64,000 nt of DNA from an uncultured Oscillospiraceae bacterium (GCA_934511165.1 CAKSWA010000005.1:1-64000), one strand, 5' to 3'. Shown: positions 27,167 through 37,096, numbered from the stretch's first letter. Program-made: numbers and translations. The notes: generated by a model not told the origin, from the letters alone.

Positions 27167-27844
27167 ATGACCGCTCTGGAAGAGAGACTGGGCTATTCGT
27201 TCCGAAACCGGGCGCTTCTCGAAACAGCGGTGACGCACAGCTCCTATGCCAACGAGAACCGCGCCTCCGGCATCGTGTGCAACGAACGGCTGGAGTTTCT
27301 GGGCGATTCCGTCCTCGGCGTTACGGTTGCGGATTTTCTTTACCGGCATTTTCCCGATATGCCCGAAGGGCGCATGACGCGCCTTCGCGCGGAGCTCGTC
27401 TGCGAGCAGTCGCTCCACCGCGTGGCGCTGGAGCTGCATCTCGGCGATTATCTCCGTCTCGGCAAGGGCGAGGAGCACAACGGCGGACGGGAGCGCGCGT
27501 CGATCCTTTCTGACGCCGTGGAGGCGGTCATTGCCGCCATGTATCTCGACGCCGGTATGGAAACGGCATCACGATTCATCCATCGCTGCCTGCTGGACGA
27601 TGTCCGCGCCATCGAAACGCCGTCCTTCACCGACTATAAAACCGCCCTGCAGGAGCTGGTGCAGCGCCAAAGCGGACAGGTTCTCTCCTATGAGCTCATC
27701 GGTGAAGAGGGACCTGACCACGCAAAGACGTTCCGCATGCAGGTCTGCCTGAACGGCGATCCCGTCGGAATCGGAACCGGCCGCACCAAAAAGGAAGCAG
27801 AGCAAACCGCCGCTGCCAGCGCGCTGGAGGCGCTGCGGAAGTGA
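27167..27844 (+). CDS. rnc: Ribonuclease III
   Basis: A 225-residue double-strand-specific RNase. The catalytic domain carries the signature NERLEFLGDSVLGV, and the second acidic motif is DAVEAVIAAMYLDAG. A C-terminal double-stranded RNA-binding domain (from about 152) ends with GRTKKEAEQTAAASALEAL. It processes rRNA precursors and structured mRNAs. The start ATG is 5 bases after the acpP stop. The end overlaps the next gene by 4 bases (GTGA). Confidence 0.96.
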   Translation: MTALEERLGYSFRNRALLETAVTHSSYANENRASGIVCNERLEFLGDSVLGVTVADFLYRHFPDMPEGRMTRLRAELVCEQSLHRVALELHLGDYLRLGKGEEHNGGRERASILSDAVEAVIAAMYLDAGMETASRFIHRCLLDDVRAIETPSFTDYKTALQELVQRQSGQVLSYELIGEEGPDHAKTFRMQVCLNGDPVGIGTGRTKKEAEQTAAASALEALRK

Positions 27845-28833
27845 CGCCGCGCCGACGCATCCTTCCCATATTTGTCCCGCATGCAGGCTGCCCGAATGAC
27901 TGCGTTTTCTGCAACCAGAAACGCATCTCCGGCAGCCTGCTTCCGGCTTCTGCGGAAACGGTGCGTGCCGTCGTTTCGGAGCTTGAGCCGGCCAGCGGAT
28001 ACGAGCTGGCGTTTTATGGCGGCAGCTTTACTGCCATACCCGAAACTGAGCAGGAAGTGCTGCTTGCTGCGGTGATTCCGGCACGGAAATCCGGCGCTGT
28101 ATCGGCAATTCGCGTATCGACAAGACCGGATGCCGTAACGGAAGAAAAACTGGCGCGTCTGCGCTTTTACGGCGTGGAGACCGTGGAGCTCGGGGCACAG
28201 TCTATGTGCGATGAAGTGCTGCTCCGCAGCGGACGAGGCCATACGAGCGAGGATACCGTAAAGGCGGCAAAGCTTGTGAAAGACGCGGGCTTTATGCTCA
28301 TTTTGCAGATGATGACAGGACTTCCCGGCAGCGACGATGCGCTGGATATCCAAACGGCGCGCGCTATCGCCGCGCTTCGCCCGGACGGCGTGCGCATTTA
28401 CCCGACCGTCATCATTCAAAACACGCCGCTGGAGGAACTCTGGCGGGCAGGGAAGTACCAGGAGCATACTGTGGAGGACGCCGTGCGCGTCTGCGCACGC
28501 ATCCTGCCCATATTCGATGATGCCGGAATTCCGGTCATCCGTTTGGGACTGAATCCCTCAGACGAGCTTTCCGGCGGCGCTGCGGTTGCCGGGGCGTATC
28601 ATCCTGCGCTCGGCGAGCTGGTACGCTCTCGCCTCTGGCGCAATAAGGCGGAGGCAATCCTTTCCGGCGCGCTGCCCGGCGCGGACGTGGTTCTCGGCGT
28701 TTCGCAAAACCGCGTTTCTGTGATGACGGGGCAGCACCGAGCCAATCTATCGTATCTTCAGGAGAGATTTGCGCTCCGATCGCTGCGCGTTTGCGCAGCC
28801 GATGTAACGGACGGAGAGATCGTCCGGATATAA
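27841..28833 (+). CDS. Elp3-like radical SAM protein
   Basis: A 330-residue protein starting with GTG, overlapping rnc by 4 bases. The iron-sulfur motif is C17, C21, C24 (CPNDCVFC), followed by FYGGSFTAIP, ISTRPD-like and VELGAQS motifs typical of Elp3/oxygen-independent coproporphyrinogen oxidase-type folds. There is no acetyltransferase domain as in eukaryotic or archaeal Elp3. The gene commonly sits between rnc and smc in clostridia. The substrate is unproven, though tRNA modification is a reasonable guess from the fold. Confidence 0.85.
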   Translation: MTPRRRILPIFVPHAGCPNDCVFCNQKRISGSLLPASAETVRAVVSELEPASGYELAFYGGSFTAIPETEQEVLLAAVIPARKSGAVSAIRVSTRPDAVTEEKLARLRFYGVETVELGAQSMCDEVLLRSGRGHTSEDTVKAAKLVKDAGFMLILQMMTGLPGSDDALDIQTARAIAALRPDGVRIYPTVIIQNTPLEELWRAGKYQEHTVEDAVRVCARILPIFDDAGIPVIRLGLNPSDELSGGAAVAGAYHPALGELVRSRLWRNKAEAILSGALPGADVVLGVSQNRVSVMTGQHRANLSYLQERFALRSLRVCAADVTDGEIVRI

Positions 28834-28834
28834 G

Positions 28835-28863
28835 TTGCAAAAGAATACAATTTAGTATATAAT
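28835..28863 (+). promoter_or_regulatory. Promoter for smc-ftsY
   Basis: TTGCAA, a 17-base spacer and consensus TATAAT lie in the 72-base gap before smc, so the smc group can be transcribed separately from rnc. Confidence 0.7.
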
Positions 28864-28905
28864 AAATTGTTTTGATGCAACTTTACTTGTTGAGGAGAAG
28901 AAACC

Positions 28906-31900
28906 GTGTATTTAAAAGCGCTGGAACTCCAGGGCTTCAAGTCGTTTCCCGAAAAGACGCGGCTGAGCTTTGAAAAAGATATAACCGTGATTGTCGGCCC
29001 CAACGGCAGCGGCAAATCCAATTTGTCGGACGCGCTGCTGTGGGTCATGGGCGAGCAGAAAACGCGGATGCTGCGCGGCGGGAAAATGGAAGACGTTATT
29101 TTCGGCGGCACCGAAAAGCGCGGAGCAATGGGCTTTGCGCAGGTGACGCTCGTATTGGATAACACGACGCGCATTCTGCCGCTGGATACCGACGAGGTCA
29201 GCATTGCCCGGCGCTACTACCGCAGCGGCGAGAGTGAGTACTACATCAACCGCGAGCAGGTGCGCCTGCGCGATGTAACGGAATTGCTGATGGACACCGG
29301 CCTCGGCTGCGACGGTTACTCGATCATCGGCCAGGGACGCATCAGCGAGATCGTCTCCGCCAAGTCCACCGACCGGCGCGAGATATTTGAAGAGGCCGCG
29401 GGCATCGCCCGCTTCCGCCACCGCAAGGACGAGTCCGAACGCAAGCTTGCCCGCACGGAGGACAACCTCCTGCGCATCGGTGACAAGATTTCGGAGCTCG
29501 AAATGCAGGTCGAGCCGCTGCGCAAGCAGTCGGAAACGGCACAGAAATACCTCATTCTGCGCGATCAGCTCCGCGAGCAGGAGGTTTCGCTCTGGATGGC
29601 GAACCTCGATAAGCTTCATGAGCAGTCCGAGCAGCTGAAAGCGGACTTTGATCGTTCGGTTGTGGAATGCACCGCGGCGCGCTCGGAGCAGGATCGGCTT
29701 TACGCTGAGCGTGAGCGTCTGGCTGCGCGGATGCGCGATATGGATGTACGCTCGGAAGAGCTGCGCGAAACGCTCCGCACAACGGAGAACACTGCGGCAG
29801 AAACGGAAAGTGCTGCCGCTGTTGTAAAAACGCAGCTTGGCAACAATGAAGAAACTTTACAGCGTCTACAGCGGGAGATCGGCGAGCAGAATGAGCGCGC
29901 CGGGAGCCTTTCCCGTCAGATCGGCGAGCACCGTGCCCGCATCGAGAGTATTGCCGCGGAGCGCCTCGCGCTCTCCGACCGGCTGGAAGAGCTGCGGAAA
30001 AGCGAATCGGAAAATACCGCGGGCATGGACGAGCGCAGCCGCCGCATTTCCGCCATGCTCACGCGGGAAAACGAGCTCACCGGATCTCTGGCCGAGAGCC
30101 GCACCGCGATATCGCTTCTTGCCGAAAACCGTGAGGCGATGGAAAATCGCGCAGTGCAGGCGAAGGAAGAGCTTGCCGCCGCGGAGCAGAAGGACGAGGA
30201 AGCCTCGGCGCGTCTGATCGAAGAGAAGAAGCGCCTGAATGAAATAAAAGAAAAAGAGCAGAGCCTTGCCAACGTGATCTCCGGCCATTCCATGCTCATG
30301 GCCGGACGCGAGCAGAAAGCGGCAGAAGCCGCCGAGCGGCAGACGAAGCTCACGGTAGAGTTTCGCTCCTGCGATTCGCGCATCCATCTTCTTTCCGAGC
30401 TGGAAAAGGAGCTGGAGGGCTTCAGCAAGGCCGCGAAGATCGTCATGCAGGAGTCTGAACGCGGCACGCTGCGCGGCGTCCATGGGCCGGTCGGCAAAAT
30501 GATCCGGACGGCAGACCGGTATGCGCTCGCCGTGGAAACGGCGCTCGGCGCACACGTCGGCGATATCATCGTTGATACGCAGGATAACGGCAAGGACATA
30601 TTTGCGCTTTTGAAGCGGCGGGACGGCGGACGCGTAACGCTCCAACCGATGGATGTTATCCGTCCGGCACGGCTCAATGGCGAGCCGAGAGGCGAGGCGG
30701 GCTACGTTGGCGTGTGCTCCGATCTCGTGGACTGCGATAAGCGCTACAGCGCCGTGGTCGCAAGTCTCCTTGGGCGAACGGCCGTCGCGGAAACGCTCAC
30801 TGACGCCATCGCTATTGCGCGGCGGCATAATAACAGCTTCCGCATTGTGACGCTCGACGGCCAGATTCTGAACGCCGGCGGCTCGATGACCGGCGGCAGC
30901 GCCGGGAAAAACACCGGCATCCTCTCCCGTGCCAACGAACTAAAACGTCTGCGCGAAAAGCGCGGCGATCTCGAAGCGCAGCTCTCGCAGACGGAATCGC
31001 AGCGGCGGGAGGCCGAGCGCGAGCTGCAAAGCGCACGCTATGATCTGGAAACCGCCCGCGAGGAGCATGCCGCGGCACGCCAGGAAACGGCGCGGCAGGA
31101 GGGACTTGTCGCACAGGCGCAGCTTCTGCGCACGGCGGCGGCGGACGCGCTCGACGCGCTGGACGAGGAAATTCGCAGCGCCGCAGCGCGCCGAAAGGAA
31201 AACGAAAACCGCAGGGCAGCGCTGCAGGAAGCCTGCGCTGCGGCGGAAAAAGAGCTGGCGGCTCTCCGCGCGGATATGGAAACTGAATCTGCCGGCATGG
31301 AGAGCTTCGAAGCGCGGCGGCGGGAACTCGAAGAGAGCTTCAGCGCCATCCGGGCGGAGCAGGCGTCGCTTGAAGCGGAGAAAACCACCGTCCTGCTCGC
31401 CATTGAGCAGCTCCAACGGCTGCACGCCGAGCTGGAAAACGATTCCGGCGAGCGCCGCAGCGCCATAAGCGCTGTAACGCAGCAAAAGACGGAGCTGGAA
31501 GAACAGCTTGCAACGCTCTCTGAGCGCACCCATACGCTTCGCACGCAGGCCCGGCAGGAGCGGGAAGCGCTCTCCCAGCTCACTGCGAACAAAATGGAAC
31601 TGGAAGGCCGCCGCGATGCCGCGGATAAAGCGGCGCAGGAGAAAAACCGCGCCCTGCTCGATCTGGAACGCAGCAGCGCACAGCTTGAGCAGAAAAAAAT
31701 GGCGGCCGAAATGGAAGAGCGCCAGATCGTGGAAAAACTCTGGGACAGCTATGAACTCAGCCGCACGGAAGCGGAAAAAGTCCGGCAGCCGGTGGAGAGT
31801 CTCGCTAAAACGGGGAAGCAGGTCAGTGAACTGCGCCGCAGCATTTCCGCGCTCGGCACGCCGAATCTCGGCGCAATCGAGGAATACAAGCGCGTGAGCG

Positions 31901-32466
31901 AGCGGTATACCTTCCTTTCCGAGCAGCGCGACGACGTGCAGAAATCCAAGGATGAGATTTTGAAGATCATCGCGGATATCACCGCGCAGATGGAAGAGAT
32001 CTTTGTTCGCGAGATTCAGGAGATCGATGAAGCGTTCCGCCAGATTTTTGTGGAACTCTTCGGCGGCGGCAAGGCGTCGCTCTCACTCGAGGATATGAAC
32101 GATGTGCTCAACTGCGGCATCGATATCCGCATTCAGCCGCCCGGAAAAGCGGTTTCCAACATCAGCCTTCTCTCCGGCGGCGAAAAGGCGTTTGTCGCCA
32201 TCGCGCTGTACTTTGCCATCATGCGCGTCCGCCCGACGCCTTTCTGCGTGATGGACGAGATCGAATCGGCGCTCGACGAGGAAAACGTTGCCCGGTATGC
32301 TGCGTACATGCGCCGCATGTGCGGGAAAACGCAGTTCATCGCGATCACGCACCGGCGCGGCACGATGGAAGAGGCCGACCAGCTCTATGGCGTCACCATG
32401 CAGGAAAAAGGCGTCAGCACCGTGCTGGCGATGGATATGCAGGAAGCGCTCCAAACCATTCGCTGA
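28906..32466 (+). CDS. smc: Chromosome segregation ATPase Smc
   Basis: An 1186-residue protein with GTG start and a strong TGAGGAG site. Walker A GPNGSGKSN is at residues 31-39. Two long coiled-coil arms enclose a hinge at about 510-670 (GPVGKMIRTADRYALAVETA, GGSMTGGSAGK). The C-terminal signature (LLSGGEKAFVAIALYFA) and Walker B (FCVMDEIESALDEENVARY) form the second half of the ATPase head. Smc dimers with ScpA and ScpB compact and separate chromosomes; those partners are not in this window. Confidence 0.97.
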   Translation: MYLKALELQGFKSFPEKTRLSFEKDITVIVGPNGSGKSNLSDALLWVMGEQKTRMLRGGKMEDVIFGGTEKRGAMGFAQVTLVLDNTTRILPLDTDEVSIARRYYRSGESEYYINREQVRLRDVTELLMDTGLGCDGYSIIGQGRISEIVSAKSTDRREIFEEAAGIARFRHRKDESERKLARTEDNLLRIGDKISELEMQVEPLRKQSETAQKYLILRDQLREQEVSLWMANLDKLHEQSEQLKADFDRSVVECTAARSEQDRLYAERERLAARMRDMDVRSEELRETLRTTENTAAETESAAAVVKTQLGNNEETLQRLQREIGEQNERAGSLSRQIGEHRARIESIAAERLALSDRLEELRKSESENTAGMDERSRRISAMLTRENELTGSLAESRTAISLLAENREAMENRAVQAKEELAAAEQKDEEASARLIEEKKRLNEIKEKEQSLANVISGHSMLMAGREQKAAEAAERQTKLTVEFRSCDSRIHLLSELEKELEGFSKAAKIVMQESERGTLRGVHGPVGKMIRTADRYALAVETALGAHVGDIIVDTQDNGKDIFALLKRRDGGRVTLQPMDVIRPARLNGEPRGEAGYVGVCSDLVDCDKRYSAVVASLLGRTAVAETLTDAIAIARRHNNSFRIVTLDGQILNAGGSMTGGSAGKNTGILSRANELKRLREKRGDLEAQLSQTESQRREAERELQSARYDLETAREEHAAARQETARQEGLVAQAQLLRTAAADALDALDEEIRSAAARRKENENRRAALQEACAAAEKELAALRADMETESAGMESFEARRRELEESFSAIRAEQASLEAEKTTVLLAIEQLQRLHAELENDSGERRSAISAVTQQKTELEEQLATLSERTHTLRTQARQEREALSQLTANKMELEGRRDAADKAAQEKNRALLDLERSSAQLEQKKMAAEMEERQIVEKLWDSYELSRTEAEKVRQPVESLAKTGKQVSELRRSISALGTPNLGAIEEYKRVSERYTFLSEQRDDVQKSKDEILKIIADITAQMEEIFVREIQEIDEAFRQIFVELFGGGKASLSLEDMNDVLNCGIDIRIQPPGKAVSNISLLSGGEKAFVAIALYFAIMRVRPTPFCVMDEIESALDEENVARYAAYMRRMCGKTQFIAITHRRGTMEEADQLYGVTMQEKGVSTVLAMDMQEALQTIR

Positions 32467-32481
32467 AAGGAGAAAACAGCC

Positions 32482-33357
32482 ATGGGATTCTTTGATAAAA
32501 TGAAAGCCGCGTTCAACAACGCGATGGCGGATTTCACCGGAGAAAATGAGGAAGCCTACGAAACACTCGAAGAAATGCTCATTTTGTCCGATGCCGGTAT
32601 GGACACGACCGAGGACATTATGGAAAAGCTGCGCCGCCGTGTCCGGGATGAGGGCTGCCGCGGCGAAGAGCAGCTCCGGAAGATGCTCGCTTCCATTCTG
32701 ACCGAAACGATGGACGCCGGCGATAACGCGCTGCATCTGGATACGAAGCCGTCCGTTATTCTGGTTGTCGGCGTCAACGGCGTCGGCAAAACGACGACCA
32801 TCGGCAAGCTTGCCTCCCGTCTGACGGCGGAAGGAAAATCCGTTCTTCTCTGCGCGGGGGATACATTCCGCGCCGCTGCCGCCGAGCAGCTCACCGTATG
32901 GGCGAACCGTGCGGGGTGCGACATTGTACGCCACGAAGAGGGGAGTGACCCTGCCGCTGTCGTGTTTGACGCGATCGCCGCGGCCAAGGCGCGCGGCCGC
33001 GATGTGATCATTGTGGATACCGCCGGGCGGCTGCATAATAAAGCCAATCTCATGAACGAGCTTTCCAAGATTCGCCGCGTCATCGACCGCGAACTGCCGG
33101 ACGCAAGCGTGGAATGCCTGATGGTGCTCGATGCGACGACCGGTCAGAACGGCCTCATTCAGGCAAAGGTGTTCGGCGAGTCCGCAGGGCTTACCGGCAT
33201 CGTTCTCACAAAGCTTGACGGTACCGCCAAGGGCGGCATTGTGTTTGCCATCAAGCGCGAACTCAGCCTGCCGGTGAAGTTTATCGGTGTTGGCGAGGGC
33301 GTGAACGATCTCAAGCCCTTTGTGCCGGAGGAATTTGCGGAGGCGCTGCTCGAATGA
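32482..33357 (+). CDS. ftsY: Signal recognition particle receptor FtsY
   Basis: A 291-residue GTPase with the short N domain typical of Gram-positives; the long acidic N-terminal domain of E. coli FtsY is missing. The G domain carries GVNGVGKTTTIGKLA (G1), DTFRAAAAEQL, VDTAGRLHNK (G3) and TKLDGTAKGG (G4/G5). It receives ribosome-SRP complexes at the membrane. It overlaps rdgB by 4 bases. The ffh partner is not seen in this window. Confidence 0.96.
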   Translation: MGFFDKMKAAFNNAMADFTGENEEAYETLEEMLILSDAGMDTTEDIMEKLRRRVRDEGCRGEEQLRKMLASILTETMDAGDNALHLDTKPSVILVVGVNGVGKTTTIGKLASRLTAEGKSVLLCAGDTFRAAAAEQLTVWANRAGCDIVRHEEGSDPAAVVFDAIAAAKARGRDVIIVDTAGRLHNKANLMNELSKIRRVIDRELPDASVECLMVLDATTGQNGLIQAKVFGESAGLTGIVLTKLDGTAKGGIVFAIKRELSLPVKFIGVGEGVNDLKPFVPEEFAEALLE

Positions 33358-33950
33358 AGCTCGTTTTGGCATCCGATAATAAGAATAAGCTGCGCGAGTT
33401 CCGCGTGCTTTTTGATAGCTTTGATATTGAGCTTATCAGCAAGGCGGAGTCCGGCTTTACGGACGAGGTGGAGGAGACAGGCGAAACGTTTGCGGAAAAC
33501 GCCCGCATCAAGGCCGAGGCCGTCATGCGTGCCACGGGACTTCCCGCAATCGCGGACGACTCCGGGCTTTGCGTAGATGCGCTCGGCGGCGCGCCGGGCG
33601 TGCATTCTGCGCGCTATACCGGAAATCATGCCGACTCGGACAAAGACCGCTATGAGCTTCTGCTGCGAAATCTTGACGGGAGAGACGACCGCACGGCGCG
33701 GTTTGTCTGCTCGCTCTGCTGCGCTTTCCCGAACGGCGATATACTCACTGCGGAGGGAACGTGTGAGGGGAGCATTCTCCTGTCGCCCAGCGGTGAGAAC
33801 GGCTTTGGCTATGATCCGGTTTTCTGCCCGGACGGATTTGACCGATCCATGGCAGAGCTCACAATGGAGGAAAAGAACGCAATTTCCCACCGGGGAAAGG
33901 CGCTGGCGCAATTCAAACAGAAATGGGAGAAATACTATGATCACCAGTAA
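33354..33950 (+). CDS. rdgB: Non-canonical purine NTP pyrophosphatase (RdgB/HAM1)
   Basis: A 198-residue enzyme that hydrolyses dITP, ITP and XTP to monophosphates, keeping deaminated purines out of DNA. Conserved segments are LASDNKNKLREF at the N-terminus, TFAENARIKA, ADDSGLCVDALGGAPGVHSARY and GENGFGYDPVF. It overlaps both ftsY (4 bases) and the YhbY gene (14 bases). Confidence 0.95.
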   Translation: MKLVLASDNKNKLREFRVLFDSFDIELISKAESGFTDEVEETGETFAENARIKAEAVMRATGLPAIADDSGLCVDALGGAPGVHSARYTGNHADSDKDRYELLLRNLDGRDDRTARFVCSLCCAFPNGDILTAEGTCEGSILLSPSGENGFGYDPVFCPDGFDRSMAELTMEEKNAISHRGKALAQFKQKWEKYYDHQ

Positions 33951-34248
33951 ACAGAGAGCGCAGCTGCGCGGCATGGCGGCGGCGCTGAATACCGAACTGC
34001 AAATCGGCAAGGGCGGCATCACCGAAAATGTTGTCCGCCAGACGGAGGAAGCCCTCGCCGCCCGCGAGCTTATCAAGGGCCGCGTTCTGGATAACTCTCT
34101 GCTGTCGGCGCGCGAGGCGTGCGACGCGCTCTGCGAAGCGTGCGGCGCGGACGGCGTGCAGGTCATCGGCAGCAAATTTGTCCTTTTCAAACAGAACGAA
34201 AAGGACCCCAAGATCGTCCTAATAAAAGATCGCAAAGGAAAGAAGTAA
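33937..34248 (+). CDS. YhbY-family CRM-domain RNA-binding protein
   Basis: A 103-residue protein formed by one CRM domain. It opens with TSKQRAQLRGMAAAL and has the GKGG loop (QIGKGGITENVV) that contacts RNA. Homologues bind pre-50S particles and assist ribosome assembly. The start overlaps rdgB by 14 bases with GGGAGAAATACT upstream. It is followed after 5 bases by the nadD fusion, the usual yqeI-nadD-yqeK neighbourhood. Confidence 0.92.
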   Translation: MITSKQRAQLRGMAAALNTELQIGKGGITENVVRQTEEALAARELIKGRVLDNSLLSAREACDALCEACGADGVQVIGSKFVLFKQNEKDPKIVLIKDRKGKK

Positions 34249-34253
34249 AGGCC

Positions 34254-35408
34254 ATGCGTCTTTTGATCTACGGTGGGACGTTCAATCCGCCCCATCTTGG
34301 CCATGCCGACGCGCTCTCCTGCGCTGCTGCGGCGCTTAAAGCGGATCGCATGCTCGTTGTTCCGGCGGGCATCCCGCCGCACAAAGCGCTTGCCGAAGGA
34401 AGCCCGAGCTCGGAAGAGCGGCTCCGTCTTTGTGAGCTCGCTTTTGAAAAGGCAGACGTTACGCCTATGGAGCTGCTGCGCGAAGGAAAGAGCTATACCG
34501 TGGATACACTCCGGGAGATTTCCCGCGATAATCCTGAGGCAGAGCTATATTTTCTTATCGGAACGGACATGCTTCTCTATATGGAGCATTGGCACGATTT
34601 CCGGGAGATTTTCTCGCTCTGCACGCTTGCGGCGCTGCCCCGCGCCGAAGGCGACATGCCGGAGATTGAACAGTACGCAGCGTATCTTCGCGAAACGTAT
34701 GGCGCGCAGATCGAGATCCTTCCGAAAACGCCCCTGCCGATGGATTCTACGGCGTTGCGCGCGGCGCTGCCGCAGCGCAGCGGCGCGGACAGGCTCTGCG
34801 ACGCGGTATACTCCGAGATTATCCGCCGGCGTCTGTATGGCGCAAAGCCCGATTTAGCATGGCTGCGCGAAAAGACGGACGCTTACCTCAAACCAACGCG
34901 TATACCGCATGTGCGCGGCTGTGAGGAAACGGCGGTGCGGCTAGCGGTGCGCTGGGACGAAAATCCGGAGGACGCCGCCGAGGCGGGAATTCTGCACGAT
35001 ATCACCAAGAAACTCTCGACGGACGAGCAGTTGCGTCTTGCAGAAAAATATGGTATTGTGCTGGATGCATATGAGCGCGCTGCGCCGCTGATTCTTCATG
35101 CGCGCACTGGTGCGTGGTTTGCCCGCGAGCATTTTGGTGTGCCGGACAACATTTTCTCTGCGATCGAATGGCATACAACTGGCTGTCCCGGCATGACGAC
35201 GCTCGATAAAATCGTTTATCTTGCGGATTTCATTGAGCCGACGCGCGCTTTTCCCGGTGTAGAGCGCGTTCGGGCACTTGCCTTTGATAATTTGGATGGC
35301 GCGATGATCGAAGCGCTCCAAATGAGCATGGACAATGTGCATCGCCGCGGTTTTCAGCCACATCCGCGGTCAGCGGAAACGCTCCGCTGGCTTCAGACAC
35401 AGAATTGA
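34254..35408 (+). CDS. nadD: NadD-YqeK fusion: nicotinate-nucleotide adenylyltransferase plus HD phosphohydrolase
   Basis: A 384-residue protein joining two genes that are separate in Bacillus. Residues 1-200 are NadD, which makes NaAD from NaMN and ATP; the nucleotidyltransferase motifs are YGGTFNPPHLGH and MDSTALR. Residues 205-384 are a YqeK-type HD domain (GILHDITKKLSTDEQL, then HARTGAWFA, EWHTTGCPGM and YLADFIEPTR), a family that hydrolyses Ap4A symmetrically. The fusion links NAD synthesis to an alarmone or by-product hydrolase. There is no stop or frameshift between the halves. RsfS follows, as in Bacillus, but with an LCP gene inserted. Confidence 0.93.
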   Translation: MRLLIYGGTFNPPHLGHADALSCAAAALKADRMLVVPAGIPPHKALAEGSPSSEERLRLCELAFEKADVTPMELLREGKSYTVDTLREISRDNPEAELYFLIGTDMLLYMEHWHDFREIFSLCTLAALPRAEGDMPEIEQYAAYLRETYGAQIEILPKTPLPMDSTALRAALPQRSGADRLCDAVYSEIIRRRLYGAKPDLAWLREKTDAYLKPTRIPHVRGCEETAVRLAVRWDENPEDAAEAGILHDITKKLSTDEQLRLAEKYGIVLDAYERAAPLILHARTGAWFAREHFGVPDNIFSAIEWHTTGCPGMTTLDKIVYLADFIEPTRAFPGVERVRALAFDNLDGAMIEALQMSMDNVHRRGFQPHPRSAETLRWLQTQN

Positions 35409-35418
35409 GAAGAGGTCT

Positions 35419-36678
35419 ATGAGTATTTTTTCCCGTAAGGGCGGCGCGCACGAAAACGCCGCAAGAAGAAAGAAAGACGCCGAAACGGAAAGCTTTGCCC
35501 ATCGGATGGAAACGCTCTCCGGGGATACGGACAGCCACCGCACAGAGAAACCCGCCAGGAAAAGAAACACCCGTGCCCTTACGATCACGTTGATCGTGAT
35601 CGCCGGGATCCTCGCGCTGTTGCTGCTGGTGCTTCTGGCGTACAGCATCTGGTCAACGGCACCGGAAACCGATAATTCCGGCCTGAAAACACAGGAAACC
35701 GCGAGCCCGGATGCAACCGCCGCGAGCGCATCGCCCGCCGGTGCAACGCCGCAGCCGAGCGCAACGCCGACAGCGTCTCCCTCGCCGACACCCAAGGAAG
35801 AATCCGCCGTCCGTAAGGACAATGTTTATACGCTGCTCGTTGTCGGGCGTGACCGCGTCGGTATGAATACAGACTCCATCATGGTTGCCCGCTTTGACTG
35901 CGATAACCACACGGCGAACATTGTGAGCATTCCCCGCGACACGCTTGTCAACGTCCCCTGGGCGGTGAAGAAGGTCAACTCCGTGTACGGCAGCGCCGGG
36001 ATTGATGGGCTTGTCTCGGAGATTGAGGATCTTGTCGGCTTTGGCATCGACAGCTACGCAATCGTGAATACCTACGTGTTCCAGCAGATTATCGACTGCA
36101 TCGGCGGCGTGTATTTCGATGTTCCGATTTACATGTACTATGATGATCCCGAACAGGATCTTTATATTTCGCTCGCGCCCGGCTATCAGCTGCTGAACGG
36201 CAACCAATGCGAGCAGGTTGTGCGCTTCCGTCAGAATAACGACGGCACCGGTTATCCGAACGGTGATCTTGGCCGCATCGAAACGCAGCACGCTTTTTTT
36301 GAGGCGCTGGCCAAACAGGTGCTGCAGCTTGGCAACATCTCCAATCTGCCGCAGATCATCAGTCTTGTTATAGACAACACCGATACGAATCTTACGAGCG
36401 GCAACATCGCCTTCTACGCGCAGGAGTTCTTGAAAATGCGCTCAGAGGATATCAACTTCTACACGCTTCCGTATGAATCGGTGTATATCCGCGGCGGATC
36501 GTATGTCAGCATTCAGCTGGAACCGTGGCTGGACATGATCAACACGTATCTCAACCCATTCACTGTGGATGTGACGGCTGCCAATCTGGATGTGCTCGGC
36601 TTTGACGGAACAAACTTCACCTCCACAACCGGCAACATCCCGGATATTTACAGCTTTTATGATTACTTCGCCGGCTGA
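35419..36678 (+). CDS. LytR-CpsA-Psr (LCP) family cell-wall protein
   Basis: A 419-residue protein. A basic cytoplasmic tail (1-50) leads into a single transmembrane helix (about 53-76) and a Pro/Ser/Thr-rich stalk (85-125). The extracellular LCP domain has TDSIMVARFDCDNHTANIVS, IPRDTLV and the Arg-rich RFRQNN...GDLGRIETQ motif that binds polyprenyl phosphate. LCP enzymes attach teichoic-acid-like or capsular glycopolymers to peptidoglycan. The start at 35419 follows AGAAGAGG. It sits between nadD and rsfS. Confidence 0.92.
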   Translation: MSIFSRKGGAHENAARRKKDAETESFAHRMETLSGDTDSHRTEKPARKRNTRALTITLIVIAGILALLLLVLLAYSIWSTAPETDNSGLKTQETASPDATAASASPAGATPQPSATPTASPSPTPKEESAVRKDNVYTLLVVGRDRVGMNTDSIMVARFDCDNHTANIVSIPRDTLVNVPWAVKKVNSVYGSAGIDGLVSEIEDLVGFGIDSYAIVNTYVFQQIIDCIGGVYFDVPIYMYYDDPEQDLYISLAPGYQLLNGNQCEQVVRFRQNNDGTGYPNGDLGRIETQHAFFEALAKQVLQLGNISNLPQIISLVIDNTDTNLTSGNIAFYAQEFLKMRSEDINFYTLPYESVYIRGGSYVSIQLEPWLDMINTYLNPFTVDVTAANLDVLGFDGTNFTSTTGNIPDIYSFYDYFAG

Positions 36679-36713
36679 TGCCCGGCGCATACAAAAGAGA
36701 AAGGATGCGGCAT

Positions 36714-37067
36714 ATGCTCACTTCCAAAGAAATCGCTCATCTTGCGGTAAAAGCGCTGGACGACAAGCTCGCCCGCGACATTCAGATTTTAAAGACCGAT
36801 AAAGTAACGGTGCTGGCCGATTACTTTATTCTCTGCACCGCCGGCAACTCTACGCATGGTAAAACTCTGGCCGACGAGGTGGACAAAGTCCTCTCTCAGG
36901 CGGGCGAGCCGCCGCTGCGCCGCGAGGGCTACCGTTCCGGCGGATGGACGCTGCTGGACTTCGGCTGCGTCGTCGTGCACATTTTCTCTGAGGAAATGCG
37001 CTCGTTCTATTCGCTCGACCGCCTCTGGTCGGACGCGGAAAAAATCGACTATAAGGACTTCCTTTAA
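36714..37067 (+). CDS. rsfS: Ribosomal silencing factor RsfS
   Basis: A 117-residue protein of the Iojap/RsfS family, which binds L14 on the 50S subunit and blocks subunit joining in poor conditions. Conserved segments are [20 protein letters not shown] and [16 protein letters not shown] chose 36714 because AAAGGA lies 8 bases upstream; an ATG at 36678 overlaps the LCP stop but has no site. LeuS follows after 29 bases. Confidence 0.95.
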   Translation: MLTSKEIAHLAVKALDDKLARDIQILKTDKVTVLADYFILCTAGNSTHGKTLADEVDKVLSQAGEPPLRREGYRSGGWTLLDFGCVVVHIFSEEMRSFYSLDRLWSDAEKIDYKDFL

Positions 37068-37096
37068 ATAAAAAAGAGGGCAGGGGAGATACCGTC

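Noticed and set aside
37068..37096. T-box or other leader upstream of leuS
   Set aside because: Only 29 bases separate rsfS and leuS; no room for a T-box, and lysS likewise follows greA by 28 bases.
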